Assembly (NCBI RefSeq): GCF_043555865.1
Contig: NZ_JBIGHY010000002.1
Location: 806,001-870,000, forward strand
Origin: Pelomonas dachongensis
Lineage (GTDB): Bacteria > Pseudomonadota > Gammaproteobacteria > Burkholderiales > Burkholderiaceae_C
DNA length: 64,000 nt
Direction: 5' to 3'
Every line of letters begins with the position of its first letter. The first letter of the stretch is position 1. Positions 26,287-35,700 of the stretch are shown here, piece by piece. The position numbers and the translations under genes are program-made. The notes beneath the pieces are model-generated. The model made no database searches. It had not been told where the DNA came from and saw only the letters and a program-made list of their open reading frames with translations.

Positions 26287-26328
26287 ATCAGCTTCCTTCA
26301 GGTTGCGCCCGTCGTGCATTCATCGGGC

Positions 26329-26462
26329 CGAGCGCCGGGCCGCTCCGAAGCCGGCCCGTCTGGTGATGCTTGCGGCTCGATGCCGCAAGCATCGCCGTCC
26401 CCTCGGGGGACCGACCAGGCCCGCCCGCGTCCAGCGGGAGCGGGACTGGGCGAGGGGCTTCA
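26329..26462 (-). repeat. Structured intergenic repeat, copy 2
   Basis: This copy lies between cyoD and SURF1, which are transcribed in the same direction. Its central hairpin is the best of the three: GATGCTTGCGGC, loop TCGAT, then GCCGCAAGCATC (26365-26393, 12 bp perfect). It shares with the other copies the outer GGGCCG hairpin, a GTCCCC...GGGGAC hairpin, the loop GCGTCCAGC and the end GAGGGGCTTCA. That end supplies the TGA stop of cyoD on the minus strand. Confidence 0.8.
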
Positions 26463-26855
26463 CATATTGCGCATCGCCGCAGGATCGGGCGTCGGCATCA
26501 TGTTGGTGTTCATGTGATACATCACCCAGACCGAGCCGGCCAGCATGATGACCACCAGCGCCACCGTGAACAGCAGCGCCAGCATGGACCAGCCGCCCTC
26601 TACCTTGGCGTTCATGTGCAGGAAGTACACCATGTGCACCACCATTTGCACGGCCGCGAAGCCGAGGATGATGAAGCCCGTCATCTTGGGGCTGGGCAAC
26701 ACCTTGCCCATGACCAGCCAGAACGGAATGGCCGTCAGGATGACCGCGAGCACAAAGCCGATGGCGTAACCCTTCACGCTGACGTGGAAGTCCTGCTCGC
26801 CGTCGAAGCTGTCGTCATCACCGTGGTGACCGTGGAGATCGTGGTTGGCGGCCAT
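26460..26855 (-). CDS. cyoD: Cytochrome bo3 quinol oxidase subunit IV
   Basis: This is a small membrane subunit of the bo3 ubiquinol oxidase, 131 residues. It begins with a His/Asp-rich cytosolic stretch (HDLHGHHGDDDSFDGE), followed by three membrane helices, with VSVKGYAIGFVLAVILTAIP and VVHMVYFLHM typical of CyoD. The start ATG at 26855 overlaps the cyoC stop (TGATG). The stop codon coincides with the end of the intergenic repeat. Confidence 0.95.
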   Translation of the reverse strand: MAANHDLHGHHGDDDSFDGEQDFHVSVKGYAIGFVLAVILTAIPFWLVMGKVLPSPKMTGFIILGFAAVQMVVHMVYFLHMNAKVEGGWSMLALLFTVALVVIMLAGSVWVMYHMNTNMMPTPDPAAMRNM

Positions 26856-27475
26856 CACATCACTCCCATGAGATAGACGAAGGTGAAGACGCCGATCCAG
26901 ACGACGTCCAGGAAGTGCCAGAACATCGACAGGCACATCAGGCGGCGGCGGTTGGGCGCGGTGAGGCCGCGCTTTTGCACCTGCACCATCAGCACCACCA
27001 GCCAGATGCAGCCGAAGGTGACATGCAGGCCGTGCGTGCCCACCAGCGTGAAGAAGCTGGACAGGAACGCGCTGCGCGCTGGGCCGGCGCCCTGGTGGAT
27101 GAGGTGGTGGAACTCGTAGATCTCGATGGCGAGGAAGCCCAGGCCCAGCAGGCCCGTGACGGCCAGCCAGCCCAGCACCTGCGCCTTCTTGCGCGCCTGC
27201 ATGCCCACCATCGCCATGCCGTAGGTGATGGACGAGAACAGCAGCAGCGCCGTGTTGATGGCCACCAGCTGCAGGTCGAACAAATCGGCGCCCGACGGGC
27301 CGGCCGCATAGTTGCGGCCCAGCACGGCGTACACGGCAAACAGCACCGCGAAGATGAGGCAGTCGCTCATCAGGTAGAGCCAGAAGCCCAGCATGGTGCT
27401 GTTGGGCGGGTGGTGGTGGCCGTCGTCGTAGAAGACGACCGGGGCACCGGAAGTGGCGGTCACGCTTGCGGTCAT
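26855..27475 (-). CDS. cyoC: Cytochrome bo3 quinol oxidase subunit III
   Basis: This is subunit III of the bo3 oxidase, 206 residues with five membrane helices. The segments LGFWLYLMSDCLIFAVLFAV, EIYEFHHLIHQGAGP and LVGTHGLHVTFG are family signatures, and the last helix ends VWIGVFTFVYLMG. The ATG at 27475 is 24 bp after the cyoB stop. Confidence 0.97.
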   Translation of the reverse strand: MTASVTATSGAPVVFYDDGHHHPPNSTMLGFWLYLMSDCLIFAVLFAVYAVLGRNYAAGPSGADLFDLQLVAINTALLLFSSITYGMAMVGMQARKKAQVLGWLAVTGLLGLGFLAIEIYEFHHLIHQGAGPARSAFLSSFFTLVGTHGLHVTFGCIWLVVLMVQVQKRGLTAPNRRRLMCLSMFWHFLDVVWIGVFTFVYLMGVM

Positions 27476-27499
27476 GGGTGTGCTCTGTCGCTCAATCGA

Positions 27500-29503
27500 T
27501 CAGGCCAGGGCGTCGAGCGCGCGGCTGCGCTCGTTCTCGGCGAGGGTCACGGCGTCGGCCTTGATGTGGTAGTCGCGGTCGTAATTGAAGGTGTGCACGA
27601 TGGTCGCGACCACCGTGGCCACCAGCAGTGCCAGCGCGATCCAGTACATGTGCCACACCAGCGCGAAGCCCATCGCGGTGGCGAGCATCGCGATGACGAA
27701 ACCGGCCCACGTGTTGCGCGGCATGTGGATGTCCACGAAGCCGGTGCGCGGGCGCTGGTGGCCGCGGGCCTTCATGTCGTGCCAGGCGTCCATTTCATGG
27801 GCCACCGGCGTGAACGCGAAGTTGTAGTCCGGTGGCGGCGACGAGGTGGCCCACTCCAGCGTGCGGCCGCCCCAAATGTCGCCGGTCACGTCGCGCAGCT
27901 GCTTGCGGCGCATCACGCTGACGGCGATCTGAACCAGGAAGGCGGCGATGCCCAGCGCGATGATGCCCGCGCCCACCGCCGCGATCACGAACCAGATCTG
28001 CAGCGACGGGTCGTCGAAGTGGCTGACACGCCGTGTGACGCCCATCAGGCCCAGCACGTACAGCGGCGTGAACGCGACCCAGAAGCCGATGAACCAGCAC
28101 CAGAAGCTGACCTTGCCCCAGAAGGCATCGAGCCGGTAGCCGAAGGCCTTGGGGAACCAGTAGTTGATGCCCGCGAAGATGCCGAACACGACGCCACCAA
28201 TGATGACGTTGTGGAAGTGCGCGATCAGGAACAGGCTGTTGTGCAGCACGAAGTCCGCCGCCGGCACCGCCAGCAGCACGCCGGTCATGCCGCCCACCGT
28301 GAAGGTGATCATGAAGCCCATCGTCCACAGCATGGGCACCTCGAACTGGATGCGTCCGCGGTACATGGTGAACAGCCAGTTGAAGATCTTCGCCCCCGTG
28401 GGGATGGAGATGATCATCGTCGTGATGCCGAAGAAGCTGTTGACGCTGGCCCCCGAGCCCATCGTGAAGAAGTGGTGCAGCCAGACCAGGTACGACAGGA
28501 TGGTGATGACCACCGTCGCGTAGACCATGGACGCGTAGCCGAACAGCTTCTTGCGGCTGAACGTGGACACCACTTCGGAAAAGATGCCGAAGATGGGGAG
28601 GATCAGGATGTAGACCTCCGGGTGGCCCCAGATCCAGATCAGGTTCACGTACAGCATGGCGTTGCCGCCGAGGTCGTTCGTGAAGAAGTTGGTGGCAAGG
28701 TACCGGTCGGCGGTCAGCAGCGCCAGCGTGGCGGCCAGCACGGGGAAGGTCGCGACGATCAGCACGTTGGTGCACAGCGAGGTCCACGTGAAGACGGGCA
28801 TCTTCATCAGCGTCATGCCCGGCGCGCGCATCTTGACGATGGTCGCGATCAGGTTGATGCCGGACAGCGTCGTTCCCACCCCTGCCACCTGCAATGACCA
28901 CAGGTAGTAGTCCACGCCGGGGTCGGGGCTTGCCAGGATGCCCGACAGCGGCGGGAAGGCCAGCCAGCCGGTCTTGGCGAACTCGCCGACGAACAGCGAG
29001 ATCATCACCAGGATGGCGCCACCCGCGGTCATCCAGAAGCTGAAGTTATTCAGGAACGGGAAGGCAACGTCGCGCGCGCCGATCTGCAGCGGCACGACGT
29101 AGTTCATGAAACCCGTCACCAGCGGCATGGCGACGAAGAAGATCATGATGACGCCGTGCGCCGTGAAGATCTGGTCGTAGTGGTGCGGCGGTAGAAAGCC
29201 GGCGTTGTCACCGAAGGCCATCGCCTGGTGGGCACGCATCATGATCGCGTCGGCAAAGCCGCGCAGCAGCATGAGGATGCCCAGCAGCATGTACATGATG
29301 CCGATCTTCTTGTGGTCGATGCTGGTGATCCAGTCTCGCCACAGGTGGCCCCAGAGCTTGAACTTTGTGATCAGCGCGAACACGAGCAGGCCGCCGAGGG
29401 CCACGGCGAGGAAGGTCGCGATGAGGATGGGCTCATGCAACGGGAGGGCATGCAAGCCCAGCCGGCCGAAGACCGGGTGGAGCTCTTCAGGGTAGACGGT
29501 CAT
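27500..29503 (-). CDS. cyoB: Cytochrome bo3 quinol oxidase subunit I
   Basis: This is the catalytic haem-copper subunit that reduces O2 with electrons from ubiquinol and pumps protons. The 667-residue protein shows the CuB/haem ligands in WGHPEVYILILP and WLHHFFTMG, the low-spin haem His in FTAHGVIMIFF, and the tail His pair in LFLIAHFHNVIIGG. The K-channel helix EVYILILPIFGIFSE is intact. The quinol-side N-terminus (ALPLHEPILIAT) and the C-terminal extra helices are CyoB-like. It is 9 bp downstream of cyoA. Confidence 0.98.
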   Translation of the reverse strand: MTVYPEELHPVFGRLGLHALPLHEPILIATFLAVALGGLLVFALITKFKLWGHLWRDWITSIDHKKIGIMYMLLGILMLLRGFADAIMMRAHQAMAFGDNAGFLPPHHYDQIFTAHGVIMIFFVAMPLVTGFMNYVVPLQIGARDVAFPFLNNFSFWMTAGGAILVMISLFVGEFAKTGWLAFPPLSGILASPDPGVDYYLWSLQVAGVGTTLSGINLIATIVKMRAPGMTLMKMPVFTWTSLCTNVLIVATFPVLAATLALLTADRYLATNFFTNDLGGNAMLYVNLIWIWGHPEVYILILPIFGIFSEVVSTFSRKKLFGYASMVYATVVITILSYLVWLHHFFTMGSGASVNSFFGITTMIISIPTGAKIFNWLFTMYRGRIQFEVPMLWTMGFMITFTVGGMTGVLLAVPAADFVLHNSLFLIAHFHNVIIGGVVFGIFAGINYWFPKAFGYRLDAFWGKVSFWCWFIGFWVAFTPLYVLGLMGVTRRVSHFDDPSLQIWFVIAAVGAGIIALGIAAFLVQIAVSVMRRKQLRDVTGDIWGGRTLEWATSSPPPDYNFAFTPVAHEMDAWHDMKARGHQRPRTGFVDIHMPRNTWAGFVIAMLATAMGFALVWHMYWIALALLVATVVATIVHTFNYDRDYHIKADAVTLAENERSRALDALA

Positions 29504-29512
29504 CGGTCAGAC

Positions 29513-30592
29513 TCAGTTCTGAGACGCGAGGGAGGTGGTCAGCGCGGCAGGTTCCAGCGCCAGGCCCAGCGGATTGACGGGGGTGCACAGCGCGGCCACG
29601 ACGGTGCGCTCGCGCACGACGCCATCCAGCGCCTGCCACGGGCTGCGCATCGTGCCGGCCACGCCGCCCTTGCCGGCGCCGCCGGCGGCGTCGATGGCCA
29701 TCATCTGGCTGGCGCACATCTTCTGGCCGTCGACGCAGCGATCGACGATTGCGCCCCACAGGCCCGGCTCGATGCTGGCGAAGCGCTGCACCGGGTCGCG
29801 GGTGCTGGGCTGCTCCAGCTTCAGGTACCCCTCGCGGGTCAGCGTGTTGCCGCTGGCCTGGTTGGCAGCGATCCAGCCGGCGAAGTCAGTGTCCGACAGG
29901 CCGTGGAACTTGAAACGCATGCCCGAGAAGCCGGCCCCGCTGTAGTGCGCCGACAGGCCGTCGTAGATGCCGGCCTTGTTGATGACGGCGTGCAGCTGCG
30001 TCTCCATGCCCGGCATCGTGTAGATCATGCCGGCCAGCGCCGGCACGTAGAAGGTGTTCATCACCGACGTGGAGGTGAAGCGGAAGTGGATGGGCCTGTC
30101 CACCGGCGCCGCCATCTCATTGACGGTCGCAATGCCCTGCTCCGGGTAGATGAACAGCCACTTCCAGTCCATCGACACGACGTAGACCTCCAGCGGCTTC
30201 ACGCCCGGCACCAGCGCCTTCTCTTCGGAGATGCGGTCCAGCGGGCGGAATGGGTCCAGCTTGTGCGTGCTGATCCAGGTGATCGCGCCCAGCGCGATGA
30301 TGATCAGCAGCGGCGCGCCCCAGATCACCAGCTCCAGCCGGGTGGAATGGTCCCAGTCGGGCGCGTAGGTCGCCTCGGCGTTCGACTGACGGTAGCGGAA
30401 CGCGAAGAACAGCGTCAGCGCGATCACCGGGACAATGATCAGCAGCATCAGCAGCGTGGAGGTGACGATGAGATCGGCCTGCTGCTGGGCAATGTCACCA
30501 TGCGGCTTCATCACGATGCCACTGCAGCCACTCAATGCGACGATGGCTGACAAGACCAGGCCGCGGGTGAGGAGAGAATTTTTGGAGTACAT
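29513..30592 (-). CDS. cyoA: Cytochrome bo3 quinol oxidase subunit II
   Basis: This is subunit II, a lipoprotein with a cupredoxin domain. The lipobox is LSGCSG after an N-terminal signal; two membrane helices follow, then the periplasmic domain with MDWKWLFIYPEQGIATVNE. The CuA-binding Cys and His ligands of cytochrome c oxidases are absent, as expected for a quinol oxidase. The 359-residue length includes a C-terminal extension ending in a disordered tail. It is the first gene of the cyo operon; its promoter must lie in the 114 bp shared with the divergent MFS gene. Confidence 0.97.
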   Translation of the reverse strand: MYSKNSLLTRGLVLSAIVALSGCSGIVMKPHGDIAQQQADLIVTSTLLMLLIIVPVIALTLFFAFRYRQSNAEATYAPDWDHSTRLELVIWGAPLLIIIALGAITWISTHKLDPFRPLDRISEEKALVPGVKPLEVYVVSMDWKWLFIYPEQGIATVNEMAAPVDRPIHFRFTSTSVMNTFYVPALAGMIYTMPGMETQLHAVINKAGIYDGLSAHYSGAGFSGMRFKFHGLSDTDFAGWIAANQASGNTLTREGYLKLEQPSTRDPVQRFASIEPGLWGAIVDRCVDGQKMCASQMMAIDAAGGAGKGGVAGTMRSPWQALDGVVRERTVVAALCTPVNPLGLALEPAALTTSLASQN

Positions 30593-30643
30593 CCTGAGTG
30601 ACGCGCGAGGGTTAACGATCTTGCACGAGACGATGGAATGTAA

Positions 30644-30682
30644 GTTGATTGAGGCAAATCAACGATTGGACATTTTGTCCAA
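30644..30682. promoter_or_regulatory. Two inverted repeats in the cyoA/MFS divergent region
   Basis: The intergenic region holds GTTGATT...AATCAAC (30644-30663, 6-bp spacer) and TTGGACA-TTT-TGTCCAA (30666-30682). Both are perfect inverted repeats, close to each other and AT-richer than the flanks. They could be operators for cyo control. The first recalls FNR half-sites but has an 8-bp spacing between TTGAT and ATCAA instead of 4. Confidence 0.4.
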
Positions 30683-30706
30683 GGCATAGACGGAGACCAA
30701 GCCCCC

Positions 30707-32035
30707 ATGGCAGCCAGCAGTACCTTCACCACGCCCCAGTCCGGCCCGCTGACCACACGCAGCGACGAGGATCTGGCCCCTGGCGACATCGCGGTCGGCG
30801 TCATCATCGGCCGGGCGTCCGAATATTTCGACTTTTTCGTCTTCGGCATCGCGTCCGTGCTGGTATTCCCGCAGGTGTTCTTCCCGTTCACGGACGCGCT
30901 GACCGGCACGCTGTACGCCTTCCTGGTGTTCGCGCTGGCGTTCGTCGTGCGCCCCATCGGCACGCTAATAGGCATGGAGATCCAGCGCCGCTTCAGCCGC
31001 TCCACCAAGCTGACCATCGCGCTGTTCCTGCTGGGCTCCTCCACGGTGGCGATGGGTCTGCTGCCCAGCTACGCCGAGGCCGGCGGCACCGCCATCGTGC
31101 TGCTGACGCTGTGCCGCATCGGCCAAGGCCTGGCTCTGGGAGGCTCCTGGGACGGCCTGCCCTCGCTGCTGGCATTGAATGCCCCGCCGCACCGCCGCGG
31201 CTGGTACGCGATGCTCGGCCAGCTCGGCGCACCGCTGGGCTTCTTCGTCGCGTCGGGCGTGTTCCTGTACGTCTACAGCAGCCTTTCAGCCAAGGACTTC
31301 CTGTCTTGGGGCTGGCGCTTCCCGTTCTTCACCGCGTTCGCGATCAACGTCGTGGCGCTGTTCGCCCGGTTGCGCCTGGTCGTCACGCACGAGTACGAAA
31401 AGCGCATGGAGGAGCACGAGCTGGACCCCGCCCACCTGCACGCTCTGCTGCCCGCGCAAGGCCACCACATCGTCATCGGCGCCTTCGTGGCACTGGCCAG
31501 CTACGCCCTTTTCCACCTGGTGACGGTGTTTCCGCTGTCGTGGGTAGCGTTGTCAGATCCGGAAGGCATCGAGGGCTTCATGAAGATGGAACTGCTGGGC
31601 GCCGCCTTCGCCGCGGCGGCCATGCCGATGTCCGGCCTGATCGCCGACAAGGTCGGTCGCCGCAACTTCCTGGGCTCGCTGGCCGTCGCCATCGGCGTAT
31701 TTGCCGTCGCGGCGCCGTTCATGCTGGGCGGCGGCAAGCCGGGCCAGGCGTCCTTCATCCTGATTGGTTTCGTGTTGCTGGGCCTGTCGTACGGCCAGTC
31801 GGCCGGCTCGGTCACGTCCAACTTCCTGCCGCACTTCCGCTACACCGGCGCGGCGCTGACGGCAGACATGGCCTGGTTGCTGGGCGCGGCCTTCGCACCG
31901 GTCGTCGCGCTGTACCTGTCGTCGCAGTTCGGGCTGGTCTCGCTGACGGCCTACCTGATGTCCGGCGCGCTGGGCACGCTGGTAGCACTGCGCATCAACA
32001 AACAGTTGCAGGCAGCGGCTGTCGTGCACGACTGA
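30707..32035 (+). CDS. MFS transporter (metabolite:H+ symporter type)
   Basis: This is a 442-residue major-facilitator transporter with about twelve helices. The family pattern is seen in SEYFDFFVFGIASVLVFPQV near the N-terminus, FALAFVVRPIGTLIGMEIQR and the GLIADKVGRRNFLG loop between helices. These resemble the metabolite:H+ symporter subfamily. It is divergent from cyoA and ends at a strong terminator. The substrate is unknown. In this position it may share regulation with the quinol oxidase. Confidence 0.88.
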   Translation: MAASSTFTTPQSGPLTTRSDEDLAPGDIAVGVIIGRASEYFDFFVFGIASVLVFPQVFFPFTDALTGTLYAFLVFALAFVVRPIGTLIGMEIQRRFSRSTKLTIALFLLGSSTVAMGLLPSYAEAGGTAIVLLTLCRIGQGLALGGSWDGLPSLLALNAPPHRRGWYAMLGQLGAPLGFFVASGVFLYVYSSLSAKDFLSWGWRFPFFTAFAINVVALFARLRLVVTHEYEKRMEEHELDPAHLHALLPAQGHHIVIGAFVALASYALFHLVTVFPLSWVALSDPEGIEGFMKMELLGAAFAAAAMPMSGLIADKVGRRNFLGSLAVAIGVFAVAAPFMLGGGKPGQASFILIGFVLLGLSYGQSAGSVTSNFLPHFRYTGAALTADMAWLLGAAFAPVVALYLSSQFGLVSLTAYLMSGALGTLVALRINKQLQAAAVVHD

Positions 32036-32053
32036 CACCCCGAGCCGCCACAC

Positions 32054-32078
32054 AAGCGGGCTTCGGCCCGCTTTTTTT
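32054..32078 (+). terminator. Rho-independent terminator after the MFS gene
   Basis: A perfect 8-bp stem (AAGCGGGC, loop TTCG, GCCCGCTT) is followed by a T run. It begins 18 bp after the MFS stop and ends 17 bp before the GST start codon. Confidence 0.92.
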
Positions 32079-32095
32079 GACCCGAGACCGCCGCC

Positions 32096-32761
32096 ATGGG
32101 CCTGACGCTGCACTACCACCCCCTGTCCTCCCACTGCTGGAAGCTGCTGATCGCGCTCGATGAACTGGGTGCGCCTTACACGCCGCAGATCGTCAACCTC
32201 GGCGACCCGGCCGCGCGCGCCGCCTATGCCGCGCTGTGGCCCACGGCCAAGATCCCGCTGCTGGTGGACGGCGAACGCGTGGTGCCCGAGACGGCCATCC
32301 AGATGGAGTACCTTAACCGCCGCATGGTCGGCGACCTGCTGCCGGCGGACTTCGACGCGCAGCTGCAGGTGCGCCTGTGGAACCGGCTGTTCGACAACTA
32401 TGTGATGGACCCCATGCAGCGGTACATCGCGCAGATGCTGCGCCCGGCAACGCAACGGGACGCCAAGGCACAGACCGATGCCGTCGACCTGCTCGGCATG
32501 GCCTACGACCTGATCGAACGCCGCATGGGCGAGCACAGCTGGGCGGCGAGCGACGCTTTCAGCATGGCGGACTGCACGGCGGCGCCGTCACTGTTTTACG
32601 CGGCGACCATCCGGCCGTTTTCAGCCGACCACTCGCGTTTGAGCGCCTACTTCGAGCGGCTGGTGGCCCGCCCATCGGTGGCCAGTGCCATCGAGCAGGC
32701 GCAGCCGTTCTTCAAGTACTACCCGCTGCAGCAAGCGATGCCCGCGCGCTTCCTCGGCTGA
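32096..32761 (+). CDS. Glutathione S-transferase family protein
   Basis: This is a 221-residue cytosolic GST-fold protein. The N-terminal thioredoxin-like domain has YHPLSSHCWKLLIALDELGA in the glutathione region, the cis-Pro in AKIPLLV and the ETAIQMEYL helix. The all-helical domain (about 90-215) contains SWAASDAFSMADCTAAPSLF, the family N-capping box. It begins 17 bp after the MFS terminator with no obvious ribosome-binding site. It is convergent with purL, stop codons 4 bp apart. Confidence 0.9.
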   Translation: MGLTLHYHPLSSHCWKLLIALDELGAPYTPQIVNLGDPAARAAYAALWPTAKIPLLVDGERVVPETAIQMEYLNRRMVGDLLPADFDAQLQVRLWNRLFDNYVMDPMQRYIAQMLRPATQRDAKAQTDAVDLLGMAYDLIERRMGEHSWAASDAFSMADCTAAPSLFYAATIRPFSADHSRLSAYFERLVARPSVASAIEQAQPFFKYYPLQQAMPARFLG

Positions 32762-32765
32762 AAGC

Positions 32766-35700
32766 TCAGCCCAGCGCCTTGCGCGCGTTCTGGAACATGC
32801 GCAGCCACGGGCTGTGCTGCGCGCGATTGCCATTCGTCCAGCTCATCTGCACGTTGCGGAACACGCGCTCCGGGTGCGGCATCAGCGCGGTGAAGCGGCC
32901 GTCGGCCGTCGTCACGCCGGTCAGGCCGCCGGGGCTGCCATTCGGGTTGAACGGGTAGGCCTCGGTGGCCGCGCCGTGGTTGTCCACGAAGCGCATGGCC
33001 TGGATGACCTGGGCCGCATCGCCCTGGTGGGCGAAGTTCGCGAAGCCCTCGCCGTGCGCGACCGCGATGGGCAGGCGGCTGCCTGCCATACCCTGGAAGA
33101 ACACGCTCGGTGACTCCAGCACCTCGACCATGGACAAACGCGCCTCGAACTGCTCGCTTTGGTTGCGCGTGAAGCGCGGCCAGGCGTCGGCGCCCGGGAT
33201 GATGGGCGCCAGCGCGGCCAGCATCTGGCAACCGTTGCACACGCCCAAGGCGAGCGTGTCCCGACGCGCGAAGAACGCGCGGAACTGCTCGGCCAGCACC
33301 GGGTTGAACATGATGGAGCGCGCCCAGCCCTCGCCGGCGCCCAGCGTGTCGCCGTAGCTGAAGCCGCCGCAGGCGACGAAGGCCGCGAAGCCGTCCAGCT
33401 TGACCGCGCCGGACTGCAGGTCGCTCATGTGCACGTCGAAGCTGTCGAAGCCGCCCAGCGACATCGCGTAGGCCATCTCGATGTGCGAGTTGACGCCCTG
33501 CTCGCGCAGGATGGCCACCTTGGGCTTGGCACTCGTGCTGATGAACGGGGCTTGCGTCTCGAACGTCAGATGCACATGCATGCCCGGGTCGTCGGCCTGG
33601 CCGGCCGCGGCGTGCTCGGCATCGGCGCCGGCCGGGTTGTCGCGCAGCTGCGCAATGCGCCAGCTCACTTCGTCCCAGGTCTGCTGCAGCGCCGTCAGGT
33701 CAGCGCCGAAGACCTTCTTGGCATCGCGCCAGACTTCCATCTGCCGCGCCGCATTGGGCTTGGCGACCACGTGCGAATGCTTCGACAGGCCATGCGCACG
33801 CAGCACCTGCATGACGGCATCGCGGTCGGCCGCGCGCACCTGGATCAGCGCGCCCAGCTCCTCGCTGAACAGCGCACGCAGCGTCAGCTCGTCGCGGCGG
33901 CCGCTGACCTGCGCGGCCCAGTTCTTCGAGTCGCCCATGTCGGCACGGCTGTCGCTGATGCCGTCGCCTTCGGTGACCAGCATGTCGATGTTCAGGCTCA
34001 GGCCGGTCTGGCCGGCAAAGGCCATTTCGCAGGCCGCCGCCCACAGGCCACCGTCGGAACGGTCGTGGTAGGCCAGCAGCTGGCCGGCGCCGCGCAGTTC
34101 GTTGATCGCGTTGACCAGCGCCACCAACAGCTGCGGCTCGTCCAGGTCGGGCACATCGCCGCCGAACTGGTTCTGCGTCTGCGCAAGGATGGAGCCGCCC
34201 ATGCGGTGCCGGCCCTGCCCCAGGTCGATCAGGATGGCGCACGAGTCCTCGCGCTGCCACTCGGGGGTCAGCGTGCCGCGCACGTCGGCGACGCTGGCAA
34301 ACGCAGTGACGATCAGCGACACCGGTGCGGTGACTTGCTTGTCATCCCACTTAGTGCGCATCGACAGCGAATCCTTGCCGACGGGGATGCTGATGCCCAG
34401 CGCCGGGCACAACTCCATGCCGACAGCCTTCACCGTGTCGAACAGCGCGGCGTCTTCGCCAGCCTCGCCGCAGGCGGCCATCCAGTTGGCGCTGAGCTTC
34501 ACGCGCGGCAGTTCGATGGGCGCGGCCAGCAGGTTGGTGATGGACTCGGCCACCGCCATGCGGCCCGACGCCGGCGCGTTGACGGACGCCAGCGGCGTGC
34601 GCTCGCCCATGCTCATCGCCTCGCCGGCAAAGCCGTTGAAGTCGGCCAGCGTGACGGCGCAGTCCGCCACCGGCACCTGCCAGGGGCCGACCATCTGGTC
34701 ACGGTGGTTCAGGCCGCCCACGGTGCGGTCGCCGATGGTGACCAGGAAGCGCTTGCTCGCCACGGTCGGGTGGCGCAGCACGTCGAACGCCGCCTGCGCC
34801 AGCTGCGTGCCGGACAAGTCCAGCGTGCCACCGTCGCGTGCCACGCGCTTCACGTCGCGCGTCATCTTGGGCGGCTTGCCCAGCAGCACGTCCATCGGCA
34901 TGTCGATGGGGTCGTCGCCGGCCTGTTCGTCCACCAGCTTCAGGTCGCGTTCTTCGGTCACCACACCGACGACCGCGAACGGGCAGCGCTCACGCGCGCA
35001 CATCGCGGCAAAGCGATCCAGGCTGTCGGGCGCGATGGCCAGCACGTAGCGCTCCTGGCTCTCGTTGCACCAGATTTCCTTGGGCGCCAGGCCCGACTCT
35101 TCCAGCGGCACCTTGCGCAGGTCGAATCGCGCGCCGCGGCCGGCGTCGTTCACCAGCTCCGGGAAGGCATTCGAGATGCCGCCCGCGCCGACGTCGTGGA
35201 TGGCCAGCACCGGGTTCTCGGCGCCGAGACCCCAGCAGTGGTTGATGACCTCCTGCGCGCGCCGCTCGATCTCGGGGTTGCCGCGCTGCACGGAGTCGAA
35301 GTCCAGATCCGCCGTGTTCGTGCCCGCCGCCATCGACGACGCGGCACTGCCACCCATGCCGATGCGCATGCCCGGGCCACCGAGCTGAATCAGCAGGCTG
35401 CCGGCCGGGAACTCGATCTTCTTCGTCAGATCCGCGCGGATCTGGCCCAGACCGCCCGCGATCATGATGGGCTTGTGATAGCCGCGCTGCACGCCGTCCA
35501 CGGCCTGCTCGTAGACGCGGAAATAGCCGCCCAGGTTGGGCCGGCCGAACTCGTTGTTGAACGCGGCACCGCCCAGCGGGCCGTTGATCATGATCTGCAG
35601 CGCCGACGCGATGTGAGCGGGCTTGCCAACGGGGTTCTGCTCCCACGACTCTGCCAGGCCCGGCAGGTGCAGGTTGGACACCGAGAAGCCCGTCAGGCCC

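Noticed and set aside
26329..26462. Small hypothetical ORFs within the intergenic repeat copies
   Set aside because: The same short peptides appear in three non-homologous gaps with differing frames and no ribosome-binding sites; they follow from the repeat sequence.
30645..30662. FNR/ANR box upstream of cyoA
   Set aside because: TTGAT and ATCAA are present but separated by 8 bp instead of the 4 bp of the FNR site, so it is listed only as an inverted repeat.
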